Shown here piece by piece: positions 7,002 to 15,450 of a stretch of DNA of 39,990 nucleotides (the first letter of the stretch is position 1; every line of letters begins with the position of its first letter). The DNA comes from JAFKKS01 sp039808325 (GTDB lineage: Bacteria; Pseudomonadota; Alphaproteobacteria; Rhizobiales; Xanthobacteraceae). Both the position numbers and the translations under genes were made by a program. Under the pieces are notes generated by a model. It ran no database searches, was not told where the DNA came from, and saw nothing but the letters and a program-made list of their open reading frames with translations. The stretch spans positions 1-39,990 of the forward strand of contig JBDHSU010000019.1 in the NCBI GenBank assembly GCA_039808325.1, written 5' to 3'.

Positions 7002-8077
7002 GCGAACAGGCGCCCGCCGCGACGGTCGATCCCGCCACGCTTCGGCGTTTCGTCGGGGATCTTTTCACCGTCGTCGGATTGCCGAAGGAAGGAGCGGCGC
7101 AGGTCGCCGATTGTCTTGTCCGCGCCAATCTTCGCGGTGTCGATACGCATGGCGTGTTCCGCGTTCCGACCTACCTGAAGCGCCTCCGGGAGGGGCTAAA
7201 CAATCGGCGCCCGAACATTGTCGTGTCGCAGGTTGCGCATGCGGCATCGCAGGTCGACGGCGACAACGGAATGGGGGCGGTCGTCGGTACTCGGGCGATG
7301 GCGGAGGCCATCCGGCTTGCGCGCGAAACCGGTACCGGTGTCGTGGCGATCAAGCATTCCAATCATTACGGCATGGCCGCCTATTACGTGCTGCAGGCGC
7401 TCGAGGCCGGGCTCATCGGCATGGCCTTCACCAACGCATCGCCGGCGTCGCCGCCTTGGGGCGGCCGCAAGCCATTCTTCGGGACAAGCCCGCTTGCATT
7501 CGCCGTGCCAGCCGGGGAGCAGCCGCCGTTCGTGCTCGACATGGCGATGAGCGTTCTTGCGCGCGGCAACGTCTATCTCGCCGCGCAGCGCGGCGAGACG
7601 ATTCCGCCCGGCCTTGCGCTCGATTCGGCGGGAAGGCCGACGACGAACCCGCGTGCCTTGATCGATGGGGGCACGATGTTGCCATTCGGCGGCGTCAAGG
7701 GCGCCGCGCTCTCCATGCTTATGGATATTCTCGGCGGCGTATTTTCTGGGGCGTCGTTCGGCGGCGAAGTCGGTAATCCGCACGCAACGTTCGATCGTCC
7801 GCAAAATGTCGGGCACCTCTTCATCTGCTTGCGACCCGATCTTTATATGCCGCTCGCCACGTTCAAGGCGCGTATGGACGAACTGATCGTGCGCACGAAG
7901 GCACAGCCGCGTGCGCAAGGCTTCGAAGAGATTCTGGTGCCGGGCGAGCGTGAGGCACGGCGCGAGCGTGAGCGTCGGGCAAGCGGCATTCCGCTCACGG
8001 CGGATGTTTTGGACAAGCTCGATCAGGAGGCTCGCATGTCGGGCATAGCCCCAATCGAGGCACGACGCGCGGCATGA
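6998..8077 (+). CDS. Ldh2-family NAD(P)-dependent oxidoreductase
   Basis: A 359-residue protein of the malate/L-lactate dehydrogenase (Ldh2, type 2) family. It acts on 2-hydroxy acids such as malate, lactate, sulfolactate or ureidoglycolate with NAD(P). The N-terminal signature NLRGVDTHGVFRVP contains the catalytic-region His. Further on are KHSNHYGMAAYY and NASPASPPWGGRKPFFGTSP, both strongly conserved in the family. The ATG overlaps the ATPase stop and is preceded by GGGGAG. Its place between the ATPase and the binding-protein gene of the same transporter suggests it oxidises the imported hydroxy acid or a first intermediate. The exact substrate is unknown. Confidence 0.9.
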   Translation: MSEQAPAATVDPATLRRFVGDLFTVVGLPKEGAAQVADCLVRANLRGVDTHGVFRVPTYLKRLREGLNNRRPNIVVSQVAHAASQVDGDNGMGAVVGTRAMAEAIRLARETGTGVVAIKHSNHYGMAAYYVLQALEAGLIGMAFTNASPASPPWGGRKPFFGTSPLAFAVPAGEQPPFVLDMAMSVLARGNVYLAAQRGETIPPGLALDSAGRPTTNPRALIDGGTMLPFGGVKGAALSMLMDILGGVFSGASFGGEVGNPHATFDRPQNVGHLFICLRPDLYMPLATFKARMDELIVRTKAQPRAQGFEEILVPGEREARRERERRASGIPLTADVLDKLDQEARMSGIAPIEARRAA

Positions 8078-8110
8078 CGACCATCGATAGGTGACGGGAG
8101 GATAGCAGCG

Positions 8111-9145
8111 ATGATGCGGTCTCGTAGACAGGTCTTGGGAATGCTCGCGGCAGGCACCGGCGTGGGCTTTGCTCTTCCAGGCGTGATTCCGGCATGGGCG
8201 CAAAGCGGGCGGGCGCTGCATGCGACGATCCAAGGCTTTAGCCTCGCGATCCATATCCCGGAAGTGATCGCGTTACGCGAGGAGTTGCCGAAACTCGGCT
8301 ACGCGGAACCGAAGATCGACCGCATCGAATCGATGCAGGTGCTGACGCAGTCGATTGTCGCAGGCTCCGCCGAGGCGGGCGATGCGGACGTCGTATCGGC
8401 CATTCGCGCCAGCGAGGTCGGCGCCGACGTTCGACTGATCGGCCTCGTCTATAACAATACGAGCCAAGTGCTCGTTGTGAACGCTGACAAGATCAAGTCC
8501 TACGAGGATTTCAAGAATCCGAGCAACGCCATCGCGTTGAATTCGCGCGGCGATTTCATCTACGTGATGCTGAGCGGGGTCCTCGCGCGCAACAAGGTCG
8601 ACATCAACGATACGACCATCGTCGAGATCGGCGGGTCGGGCTCGCGCATGCGTGCGCTGCTGGGCGGCCGCGTTGCCGCGGTGCCGGTGCATTTCGACCA
8701 GGCGGAAGGCATCGTGAAGCAGGGCAACTACAAAGTGATGATCGAGCCCTGGAAGGTCTACAATCCGTGGATTTCCGAAGCTTGGCTGGTTCAGGGCAAA
8801 TGGCTCGAGAACAAGGATAATCAGCGCCTGGCCGTCGATCTGAACAGGGCGATGCTGACGGCGTTCCGCAAGACCAATGCCGATCTCAAGTACTACGCCG
8901 ATGGCTTCCGCAAGTACGCGACCATCAAGGACGCGGGGAAGTACACCGACGAGCAGATCAAGCCGATCTGGCAGAAGCTCTCGGTCGACATCAAGGCTTG
9001 GCCGAACGACGGCGGTTTCAAGCGTGAGTACTTCAAGGAACTACTTCCGGTCTATCGCAAGGCTGGCGCGATCAAGGCAGAGCCTGACCTCAACCGCGTG
9101 ATCGAGACGCGCTTCGTCGAGCAGGCGCTGAAGGAACTCGGCTGA
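8111..9145 (+). CDS. ABC transporter substrate-binding protein with Tat signal
   Basis: A 344-residue periplasmic receptor of the SsuA/TauA/NMT1-like family. The N-terminus MMRSRRQVLGMLAAGTG has the twin-arginine motif SRRQVLG, a hydrophobic stretch and a cleavage site after AWA near residue 30, so it is probably exported folded through Tat. The rest shows the typical two-lobe pattern, with an early ALREELPKLGY segment and a central GSGSRMRALLGGRVAAVPVH segment. A GGGAGGA Shine-Dalgarno lies 5' of the ATG. It completes the importer encoded just upstream. Its position after the dehydrogenase rather than first in the operon is mildly unusual. The ligand is unknown. Confidence 0.9.
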   Translation: MMRSRRQVLGMLAAGTGVGFALPGVIPAWAQSGRALHATIQGFSLAIHIPEVIALREELPKLGYAEPKIDRIESMQVLTQSIVAGSAEAGDADVVSAIRASEVGADVRLIGLVYNNTSQVLVVNADKIKSYEDFKNPSNAIALNSRGDFIYVMLSGVLARNKVDINDTTIVEIGGSGSRMRALLGGRVAAVPVHFDQAEGIVKQGNYKVMIEPWKVYNPWISEAWLVQGKWLENKDNQRLAVDLNRAMLTAFRKTNADLKYYADGFRKYATIKDAGKYTDEQIKPIWQKLSVDIKAWPNDGGFKREYFKELLPVYRKAGAIKAEPDLNRVIETRFVEQALKELG

Positions 9146-9185
9146 TGTGCGTGATTGGTGTGGCGCGAATGCGAAAGGCAAGAAA

Positions 9186-10559
9186 ATGAATGAAGTTCGG
9201 GTGTTGTCGGCGTCAGGCCAAATCGGATCGGGCTTTCTCGAGTCGTCGTTTGCGCGCGGCATTGAGCTCAAGCCGCATGTCATTGGCTGTGACGGTGGTT
9301 CGACCGATTCCGGACCGGCGCACCTCGGCAGCGGCAAGCCGCATTTCTCGCGCGAGGGCACAAAGCGTGACCTCAAGCTTATGTTGCAGGGGCGCAATAA
9401 AATCAATGTTCCGCTCATCGTCGGCTCATGCGGCTTCGGCGGCGGCGACGATGGCGTTGATTGGATGCGCGATATCGCTCTCGAGATCGCACGTGAGGAA
9501 GGCCTCAACTTCAAGCTGGCGCTTGTGCGCAGCGAGCAGGACAAGGCCTATCTCAAGAAGCGCCTGAAGGAGGGCCGCATCACGCCGCTCAATCCGGCGC
9601 CGCCGATCAGTGATGACGTGATCGACCGCAGCTCCCACATCGTCGGAATGATGGGGCACGAGCCGCTCGCCGATGCGATCGAGCATGGCGCACAGGTCAT
9701 TCTCGCCGGACGCGCCTCCGACACCTCGCTGTTCGCAACCGTCCCGCTGATGAAGGGCACGGGCGCGGGGCCGGCTTGGCACGCGGCCAAGATTCTCGAA
9801 TGCGGTACCGCCTGCGTCGTCCAACGCAAGCGGCCGGATAGCATTATGGCGTGGGTGCGCGACGATCATTTCGACGTCGAGCCGATGGACATGGATGTGC
9901 AGTGCACGCCGCAAAGCGTCGCCTCTCACACACTCTACGAGAACGCCGACCCGTTTCTTATCACCGAACCCGACGGAACGGTCGATACGCACGGCGCCAG
10001 CTACGAGGCCTTGAACGACCGGGCGGTGCGGGTGCGCGGGTCGCTGTTCCATCGCGCCGAACGCGGCACCATCAAGCTCGAGGGCGCCGAGTTCGGCGGC
10101 TACCAGGCCATTATCATCGGCGGCGTGCGCGAGCCTTTCATCATTCGCCAGCTCGACTCATGGCTCGAGGCCATGCAGGAGAAGTTTCTGCCGCGCGTGC
10201 ATGAAATGTTCGACGGCCGCTTGGGGCGGGACGACTACGACATTCATGTGCGTGTTTATGGTCGCGACGGCGTGATGGGCAAGCTCGAACCGCTTGCGCA
10301 TCAGGTCGGGCATGAGGTTGGCCTGCTGTTCACGATCACCAGCGCCGAGGAGGCAACCACCGACGCAATCGCGAAGACCTTCGCGCATTTCGCGCTGCAT
10401 TATCCGATTCCGGAGTGGCGCGGGCTCATCAGTGGCATCGCCTTCCCGATGGCGCCGGCCTACGTCAATCGCGGACCGGTGTATCGTTTCAATCTCAATC
10501 ACGTGGTCACTCCGGATACGCCGCTCGAAATGTTCCGGACCGAATATCTGGAGATATGA
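9186..10559 (+). CDS. AtuA-family (DUF1446) protein
   Basis: A 457-residue cytoplasmic protein of the AtuA / DUF1446 family, named for acyclic terpene utilisation but of unsettled biochemistry. Recognisable blocks are VLSASGQIGSGF and IGCDGGSTDSGP near the start, VGSCGFGGGDDGVDW, the AGRASDTSLFA segment and RDGVMGKLEP. The ATG at 9186 follows a purine-rich stretch; the GTG at 9147 would begin one base after the previous stop without a Shine-Dalgarno. It ends 3 bases before its DUF4387 partner, the usual arrangement for this pair. In this operon it probably acts on the product of the Ldh2-type enzyme or on the imported acid, but no reaction can be asserted. Confidence 0.88.
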   Translation: MNEVRVLSASGQIGSGFLESSFARGIELKPHVIGCDGGSTDSGPAHLGSGKPHFSREGTKRDLKLMLQGRNKINVPLIVGSCGFGGGDDGVDWMRDIALEIAREEGLNFKLALVRSEQDKAYLKKRLKEGRITPLNPAPPISDDVIDRSSHIVGMMGHEPLADAIEHGAQVILAGRASDTSLFATVPLMKGTGAGPAWHAAKILECGTACVVQRKRPDSIMAWVRDDHFDVEPMDMDVQCTPQSVASHTLYENADPFLITEPDGTVDTHGASYEALNDRAVRVRGSLFHRAERGTIKLEGAEFGGYQAIIIGGVREPFIIRQLDSWLEAMQEKFLPRVHEMFDGRLGRDDYDIHVRVYGRDGVMGKLEPLAHQVGHEVGLLFTITSAEEATTDAIAKTFAHFALHYPIPEWRGLISGIAFPMAPAYVNRGPVYRFNLNHVVTPDTPLEMFRTEYLEI

Positions 10560-10562
10560 GCC

Positions 10563-10874
10563 ATGGCGAAACTCGGTGATCTGGCGCGACTGATCCGCTC
10601 CAAGAACGCGGGGCCCTTTACCCTCACATTCGATGTGATGTTCGAAAGCGATAATGCCTATCGGGCCGTGCTTGCCGCCAACGTTCTGACCAAGGCCAGC
10701 TTCGCTGAACTTTACAACGTGCCGGAAGAGGAGGTGCTTTTCTTTGCGCACGACGCGGCGAAGGCCATCAAGATATCGATCCCGCGTCCCTACATTCAGG
10801 GCGGCCGCGATGATGGCGACGCTTATGGAGGCCAGCAGCATGCACCGTTGGTCGAGATCGAGGTGCCGGTGTAG
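10563..10874 (+). CDS. DUF4387-family small partner of the AtuA-like protein
   Basis: A 103-residue cytoplasmic protein beginning LGDLARLIRSKNAGPFTLTFD, with PRPYIQGGRDDGDAYGGQQH near the end. Both are hallmarks of DUF4387, which is found next to DUF1446/AtuA proteins and sometimes fused to them, so the two likely form one enzyme. It is the last gene of the transporter operon. The stop is followed by about 150 non-coding bases that hold a strong hairpin before the convergent minE gene. Confidence 0.87.
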   Translation: MAKLGDLARLIRSKNAGPFTLTFDVMFESDNAYRAVLAANVLTKASFAELYNVPEEEVLFFAHDAAKAIKISIPRPYIQGGRDDGDAYGGQQHAPLVEIEVPV

Positions 10875-10967
10875 GTCTGGTTATCTATCGCCGCTCGTTT
10901 TCCGCCGCAGATTCAGAATCGCACATTTATGAGTCTGTCGGCGAACGGCGCTCACGGCGGCCACTTA

Positions 10968-10989
10968 CGATAAGCCCGGTGGCTTATCG
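10968..10989. terminator. Perfect 9-bp hairpin between convergent operons
   Basis: CGATAAGCC and GGCTTATCG form a perfect 9-bp stem around the loop CGGT. It lies between the convergent ends of the DUF4387 gene and minE, so it could stop transcription from both sides. Neither side has a T-run, so it is not a canonical intrinsic terminator; a Rho-assisted or RNA-stabilising role is also possible. Confidence 0.5.
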
Positions 10990-11028
10990 GCCGCGATGCG
11001 GTCCGCGCATAAGGCCCGCACCGCGGCC

Positions 11029-11313
11029 TCAGTTGGCTGCGGCAGCGAGCGATCCTTCGAATCCGTTGGGCAGTTCGATATCGACCTCGAGGGTCGAGAC
11101 GCTTTTCCCGCGGTCCATCTTGACGACGACCTTATCCGGGTCGAGCGAGACATGCCGCGAAATCACGGAAAGAATCTCTTCGCGCAACATTCCGAGCAGG
11201 TCCGGCTGGTTGCGCAACCCCCGCTCATGAGCAAGCAGGATCTGCAGTCGCTCGCGCGCTACCGGCGCGGAACCCTTCCGACCGCTAAGGAGTCGCCACA
11301 GATTCATGGTCAT
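11029..11313 (-). CDS. minE: Cell division topological specificity factor MinE
   Basis: A 94-residue protein of normal MinE length. The N-terminal MTMNLWRLLSG is the amphipathic membrane-targeting segment. RERLQILLAHERG (about 20-32) is the conserved MinD-contact helix. The remainder, ILSVISRHVSLDPDKVVVKM and later, is the dimerisation domain. MinE stimulates MinD ATPase activity and drives the oscillation that confines MinC to cell poles. The ATG overlaps the minD stop (ATGA), with GGAGGG upstream inside minD, so the two are translationally coupled. It is the last gene of minCDE. Confidence 0.97.
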   Translation of the reverse strand: MTMNLWRLLSGRKGSAPVARERLQILLAHERGLRNQPDLLGMLREEILSVISRHVSLDPDKVVVKMDRGKSVSTLEVDIELPNGFEGSLAAAAN

Positions 11314-12125
11314 GCAGCCCTCCGTCCGAGCAGTCGGTTCATGAAGCTTATGCGTTCGGTCGGTACGCTCATGACGACCGATTCACCCATCAGCCGCCGC
11401 GCCGCATCGGCATAGGCGCGGGCGGGTGCGCTTGCCGCGTTGTTGAGCGTAACAGGGGCGCCGACATTGGACGCTTTCAGCACGTCCTGGCTTTCCGGAA
11501 TGATGCCGAGAAGCGGGGTGGCGAGGATTTCAAGAATATCCTCGATGCTGAGCATCTCGCCGCGCGACGCGCGTCCGGAATCATAACGGGTGACGAGCAC
11601 ATGCTTCTTCACCTGTTCGCCTTTTTCGGCCTTCGCCGTCTTCGAATCGAGCATGCCGATGATGCGGTCGGAGTCCCGCACCGAGGAGACTTCGGGATTC
11701 GTGACGATGACGGCTTCGTCGGCATAGCGCATCGCAAGCGTCGCGCCGCGCTCGATGCCTGCCGGGCTGTCGCAGATCACCCAGTCGAACTTGCTTCGCA
11801 GGTCCGCGATGACGCGCCTTACGCCGTCGTCGGTCAGCGCATCCTTGTCTCTCGTCTGGGATGCCGGAAGCAGCCACAGATTTTCGAGGCGTTTGTCGCG
11901 GATGAGGGCTTGCTGCAGCTTGGCGACGCCCTGGGTGACGTTGATGAGGTCGAACACCACCCGGCGTTCCGCGCCCATGACGAGATCGAGATTGCGCAGG
12001 CCGACATCGAAATCGACAACGACCACCTTTCCGCCGGCTTGCGCGAGCGCCGCGCCGAGCGCGGCGGTGGACGTCGTCTTTCCGACGCCGCCCTTGCCTG
12101 ATGTCACGACCAAGACCTTGGCCAT
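11310..12125 (-). CDS. minD: Septum site-determining ATPase MinD
   Basis: A 271-residue deviant-Walker ATPase. GKGGVGKTT (residues 10-18) is the P-loop with its signature Lys; VVDFDVGLRNLDLVMG is the switch region; CDSPAGIERGA is the Walker B area. The C-terminal ERISFMNRLLGRR is the amphipathic membrane-targeting helix. ATP-bound MinD dimerises on the membrane and recruits MinC and MinE to keep the division ring at mid-cell. It follows minC after 18 bases that contain GGAGG and overlaps minE. Length and motifs are all as expected. Confidence 0.98.
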   Translation of the reverse strand: MAKVLVVTSGKGGVGKTTSTAALGAALAQAGGKVVVVDFDVGLRNLDLVMGAERRVVFDLINVTQGVAKLQQALIRDKRLENLWLLPASQTRDKDALTDDGVRRVIADLRSKFDWVICDSPAGIERGATLAMRYADEAVIVTNPEVSSVRDSDRIIGMLDSKTAKAEKGEQVKKHVLVTRYDSGRASRGEMLSIEDILEILATPLLGIIPESQDVLKASNVGAPVTLNNAASAPARAYADAARRLMGESVVMSVPTERISFMNRLLGRRAA

Positions 12126-12143
12126 CTTTACCTCCTTAGCCGA

Positions 12144-12851
12144 TCAATTCAGCGGTGAAATTCTCATCATGTTGCCGTCGAGCCACGCTTGAATGGGCCG
12201 ATTGCGTAGGGTCTCGCCGATGTCTTCCGCGGTTCGGTAGTAGCCGTCGATTGCGAGAAGCTCGGCTTCGATCTTCTGGCAGTAGATTCGCGCCGCCGAA
12301 TTTCCATTGACGCCGGCCATGGCGCGGCCGCGAAGCGTTCCGTAGATGTGGATCGATCCGCCGGCGACGATTTCCGCGCCGGAGCCGACCGAGCCCAGGA
12401 CCGTCACGTCACCGTCGGCGAACACGATGGATTGACCCGAGCGCACCGGCGTTTCGAGCAGCAGGGATTTCGGTTGCGGCATTTCCGCCGGCGCGGCGGA
12501 CGGCTTGTCCGCCGGCGCGCCCTGTTCGACGGCGCAGATTCGTCCGCCGGTCAGCAGAGGCGGCATCGCCGCGGTGATCAGTTCGGCGCTTACCCCCTCG
12601 ATGCCCAACACGCGGATATGGCGCTCGGCGAGGCTCGCGACGAGATGCGCGATCGCCGTCTGGCTGAGATTTACACCGGAGAGATCGAGCACCACCGGCT
12701 TTCCGACGAAGAAGCTCGGCGAGCGGGCGAGGGTTGCGTCTATCTCCTCGAGCCAGCCCGCTATCGGGACGGCTGGCGAAAACACAAACGCCACGTAGGA
12801 GCGGCCCCGAAAGCGCAGCACCTGACGTTTCGACTCCTCTCTTGCCTCCAT
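12144..12851 (-). CDS. minC: Septum site-determining protein MinC
   Basis: A 235-residue inhibitor of FtsZ assembly. Residues about 10-110 form the N-terminal FtsZ-antagonist domain. Residues about 130-210 form the C-terminal beta-helix with characteristic turns (RSGQSIVFADGDVTVLG, VNGNSAARIYC, AELLAIDGYY), which binds MinD and the membrane. An Ala/Pro-rich linker (QGAPADKPSAAPAEMPQP) joins the two. It is the first gene of the operon, and its upstream region carries a CtrA-type box about 50 bases before the ATG. Confidence 0.95.
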   Translation of the reverse strand: MEAREESKRQVLRFRGRSYVAFVFSPAVPIAGWLEEIDATLARSPSFFVGKPVVLDLSGVNLSQTAIAHLVASLAERHIRVLGIEGVSAELITAAMPPLLTGGRICAVEQGAPADKPSAAPAEMPQPKSLLLETPVRSGQSIVFADGDVTVLGSVGSGAEIVAGGSIHIYGTLRGRAMAGVNGNSAARIYCQKIEAELLAIDGYYRTAEDIGETLRNRPIQAWLDGNMMRISPLN

Positions 12852-12900
12852 GACGTCCGACTCTCGTTCTTACTGAATGGTAAAAATTGGGTGGGGTTGG

Positions 12901-12916
12901 TTAACGCTCGGTTAAC
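12901..12916. promoter_or_regulatory. CtrA-type box in the minC promoter region
   Basis: TTAACGCTCGGTTAAC is TTAA, seven bases, then TTAAC, a full match to the CtrA consensus of alphaproteobacteria. The two GTTAAC hexamers are spaced one helical turn apart. The site lies about 50 bases upstream of minC and within the 222-base gap to the divergent molybdoenzyme gene. CtrA control of min genes would tie septum placement to the cell cycle. The match is direct; the function is inferred. Confidence 0.65.
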
Positions 12917-12921
12917 AAGCC

Positions 12922-12927
12922 TATAAT
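12922..12927 (+). promoter_or_regulatory. Possible -10 element for the molybdoenzyme gene
   Basis: TATAAT occurs on the + strand about 147 bases before the molybdoenzyme start, with TTGGTT 19 bases upstream as a poor -35. The CtrA-type box lies between the two elements, so a regulator bound there could also affect this promoter. This is a weak call. Confidence 0.25.
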
Positions 12928-13073
12928 GGTGCCGGAGGAGCTTCGGCGGCGGCGCCGCGCGAGCCCGCTACACGCGGGCAGGCGCCGGCGATCGGCTGCG
13001 AAGGCGACGCTGGATTCAAATCGAGGGTCGATTGGCTTGATCCAGCATCTATGCGGTAGGAAGAGAAACGAGC

Positions 13074-15410
13074 ATGTCGGAATCAGGAACGACACCGGAG
13101 ACCCTGTTTCGCCCTCATTCATCGCATTGGGGCGTATTCTCCGCGCGCATGATGAATGGACGCCTCGAAGTACGTCCTTATGCCGGCGATCCCGACCCAA
13201 ACCCCCTGATCGAGAATTTTCCCGACGCGCTGCGTCACCATGCACGGGTCGCGCGGCCGATGGTGCGACGTGGCTGGCTCGAGCAGGGACCGGGGGCCGA
13301 CGATCGTCGCGGTCGCGATGAGTTTGTGGAACTGTCGTGGGACGAAGCGCTCGATTTGCTCGGCGGTGAACTGGCGCGCGTGCGCGACAGCATCGGGCCG
13401 GGCGCCATATTTGGAGGGTCTTACGGTTGGTCCAGCGCCGGGCGATTCCATCATGCGCAGAGCCAGATCCATCGTTTTCTCAATACGGTGCTGGGCGGCT
13501 ATGTGAGGTCGGTCAACACCTATAGCGAAGGCGCCGCGGCGGTGATCGTGCCGCATGTCCTCGGCAACTATGTCGATCTGACAAAGCACAACGTCACCTG
13601 GGAGCAGATCGAGCAGCATACGGACATTGTGCTTGCCTTCGGCGGCATGGCTTTGAAGAACAGCAGGGTCGCGGGGGGCGGCATCAGCCGGCACATCGAG
13701 CGCGGCGCGATGGCGCGCGCCGCACAACGCGGCTGCGAATTCGTACTCGTGAGTCCGTTACGCGTCGACCTGCCAGACGAGGCGGCCTCCGAATGGATTG
13801 GCTGCGTTCCGGGGACGGACGCGGCGCTGATGCTGGCGCTCATCCACACGCTCGCGACCGAGGGCTTGCACGACCGCGCTTTCCTCGATCGCTACACGGT
13901 CGGCTGGGCGCGTTTCGAGCAATACCTTCTCGGCCGGACGGACGGTCAGCCCAAAAATGCCGATTGGGCCGCGCCGATCACAGGCGTTTCAGCGGATGTC
14001 ATTCGCGGGCTGGCGCATCGTCTGCACGGGCGGCGCGCGCTTATCGTGGTCTCGCATTCGCTGCAACGCGCAGAACATGGCGAACAGCCGGTGTGGGCAG
14101 GTGCGGTTCTGGCCGCGGCTCTCGGCCAGATCGGGCTTCCGGGCGGCGGCTTCGCCTATTCGCTTGGCGCGATTGCCTATTACGGCCGCCGACAGAATGC
14201 GGTGCCGATCCCGACCCTGCCGCAGGGGCGCAACGGCGTCCACGATTTCATACCCGTCGCGCGTATCGCCGACATGCTGCTGAATCCGGGAAGCCGCTAC
14301 AGATACAATGGCCAGACACGGACCTATCCGGATATCAAGCTCGTCTACTGGGCCGGCGGCAATCCGTTCCACCATCACCAGGACCTCAACAGGCTGCGCC
14401 GCGCCTTTGCCCGGCTCGATACGCTTGTCGTGCACGAGTTCGCCTGGACCGCCACGGCACGCCATGCCGATATCGTCCTGCCGGCCACAATGACGTTGGA
14501 GCGCATGGACATTGGCGCCAACTCTCACGATCCGTTGCTCGTTCCGATGCATCCGGTCGCCGAGCCATTCGCCGAGGCTCGTGATGACTATGAGATTTTC
14601 GCCGATCTCGCGGAGCGGCTTGGTGCTTATCAGGCGTTCACCGAGGGGCGAAACGTGCGCCAATGGCTCGAGCATCTCTATGAGCCGACGCGTGTCGGAC
14701 TAATCGAGCAGGGTCTGCGCGCGCCGAGTTTCGATGAATTTTGGGACGGCGACGGCTTCGATCTCCCGCAGGGGCCTGACGATGGCGGATTGCTGCGCGC
14801 GTTCCGAAACGATCCGAACGCGGCGCCGCTTTCCACCCCGAGCGGCCGGATCGAAATCTTTTCCGAAACAATCGACGGCTTCAATGAGGCGGATTGCCCT
14901 GGCCATCCTGCCTGGTTGCCTCCAACCGACGCTCCGAACGCGACGGCGCCTTTGCATCTCGTCGCCAACCAACCGTCGACGCGGCTGCATAGCCAGTTGG
15001 ACTTCGGGGGACACAGCGCCGAAGCGAAGCATCGTGGGCGTGAGGTTGCGCACATGCATCCGAGCGATGCCGAGGCCCGGAAAATATCTGACGGCGACAT
15101 CATTCGTCTTTTCAATTCGCGCGGTGCGTGCCTTGCGGCTGTCCGACTGACGGAGGGAATCCGGCCCGGCGTCGTCCAACTGCCGACCGGAGCGTGGTAC
15201 GATCCAGACGATCCCAGCGATGACCGGCCGGTCTGTGTGCACGGCAATCCGAATGTGTTGACGCGCGACGCCGGCACATCGCCGCTCGCGCAAGGCTGCA
15301 CGGGTCAACTGACCGCGGTCCAAGTCCAGCGCTTCGACGGCAACCTGCCGCCCGTCACGGCATACGATCCGCCGCCATCCGTGCGGCGCGGGAAGGCCGG
15401 AAAATTATAG
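13074..15410 (+). CDS. Molybdopterin-dependent S/N-oxide reductase (DMSO reductase / BisC family)
   Basis: A 778-residue molybdopterin-guanine-dinucleotide enzyme of the DMSO reductase type III / BisC group. These enzymes reduce sulfoxides or N-oxides, for example biotin sulfoxide, methionine sulfoxide or TMAO. GGSYGWSSAGRFHHAQ (114-129) corresponds to the active-site Tyr-Gly-Trp segment. NTYSEGAA carries the expected Mo-ligating Ser (residue 151). ADIVLPATMTLER and the C-terminal RLHSQLDFGG...RGREV block are typical cofactor-binding regions. There is no N-terminal Cys cluster for an Fe-S centre and no Tat leader, so it is cytoplasmic like BisC. A GGAAGAG lies before the ATG. No maturation or electron-donor gene is adjacent. 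Confidence 0.9.
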   Translation: MSESGTTPETLFRPHSSHWGVFSARMMNGRLEVRPYAGDPDPNPLIENFPDALRHHARVARPMVRRGWLEQGPGADDRRGRDEFVELSWDEALDLLGGELARVRDSIGPGAIFGGSYGWSSAGRFHHAQSQIHRFLNTVLGGYVRSVNTYSEGAAAVIVPHVLGNYVDLTKHNVTWEQIEQHTDIVLAFGGMALKNSRVAGGGISRHIERGAMARAAQRGCEFVLVSPLRVDLPDEAASEWIGCVPGTDAALMLALIHTLATEGLHDRAFLDRYTVGWARFEQYLLGRTDGQPKNADWAAPITGVSADVIRGLAHRLHGRRALIVVSHSLQRAEHGEQPVWAGAVLAAALGQIGLPGGGFAYSLGAIAYYGRRQNAVPIPTLPQGRNGVHDFIPVARIADMLLNPGSRYRYNGQTRTYPDIKLVYWAGGNPFHHHQDLNRLRRAFARLDTLVVHEFAWTATARHADIVLPATMTLERMDIGANSHDPLLVPMHPVAEPFAEARDDYEIFADLAERLGAYQAFTEGRNVRQWLEHLYEPTRVGLIEQGLRAPSFDEFWDGDGFDLPQGPDDGGLLRAFRNDPNAAPLSTPSGRIEIFSETIDGFNEADCPGHPAWLPPTDAPNATAPLHLVANQPSTRLHSQLDFGGHSAEAKHRGREVAHMHPSDAEARKISDGDIIRLFNSRGACLAAVRLTEGIRPGVVQLPTGAWYDPDDPSDDRPVCVHGNPNVLTRDAGTSPLAQGCTGQLTAVQVQRFDGNLPPVTAYDPPPSVRRGKAGKL

Positions 15411-15450
15411 CTGTCCTTGTTGGATCAGACCCGTCGTTATCATTTTGTTT

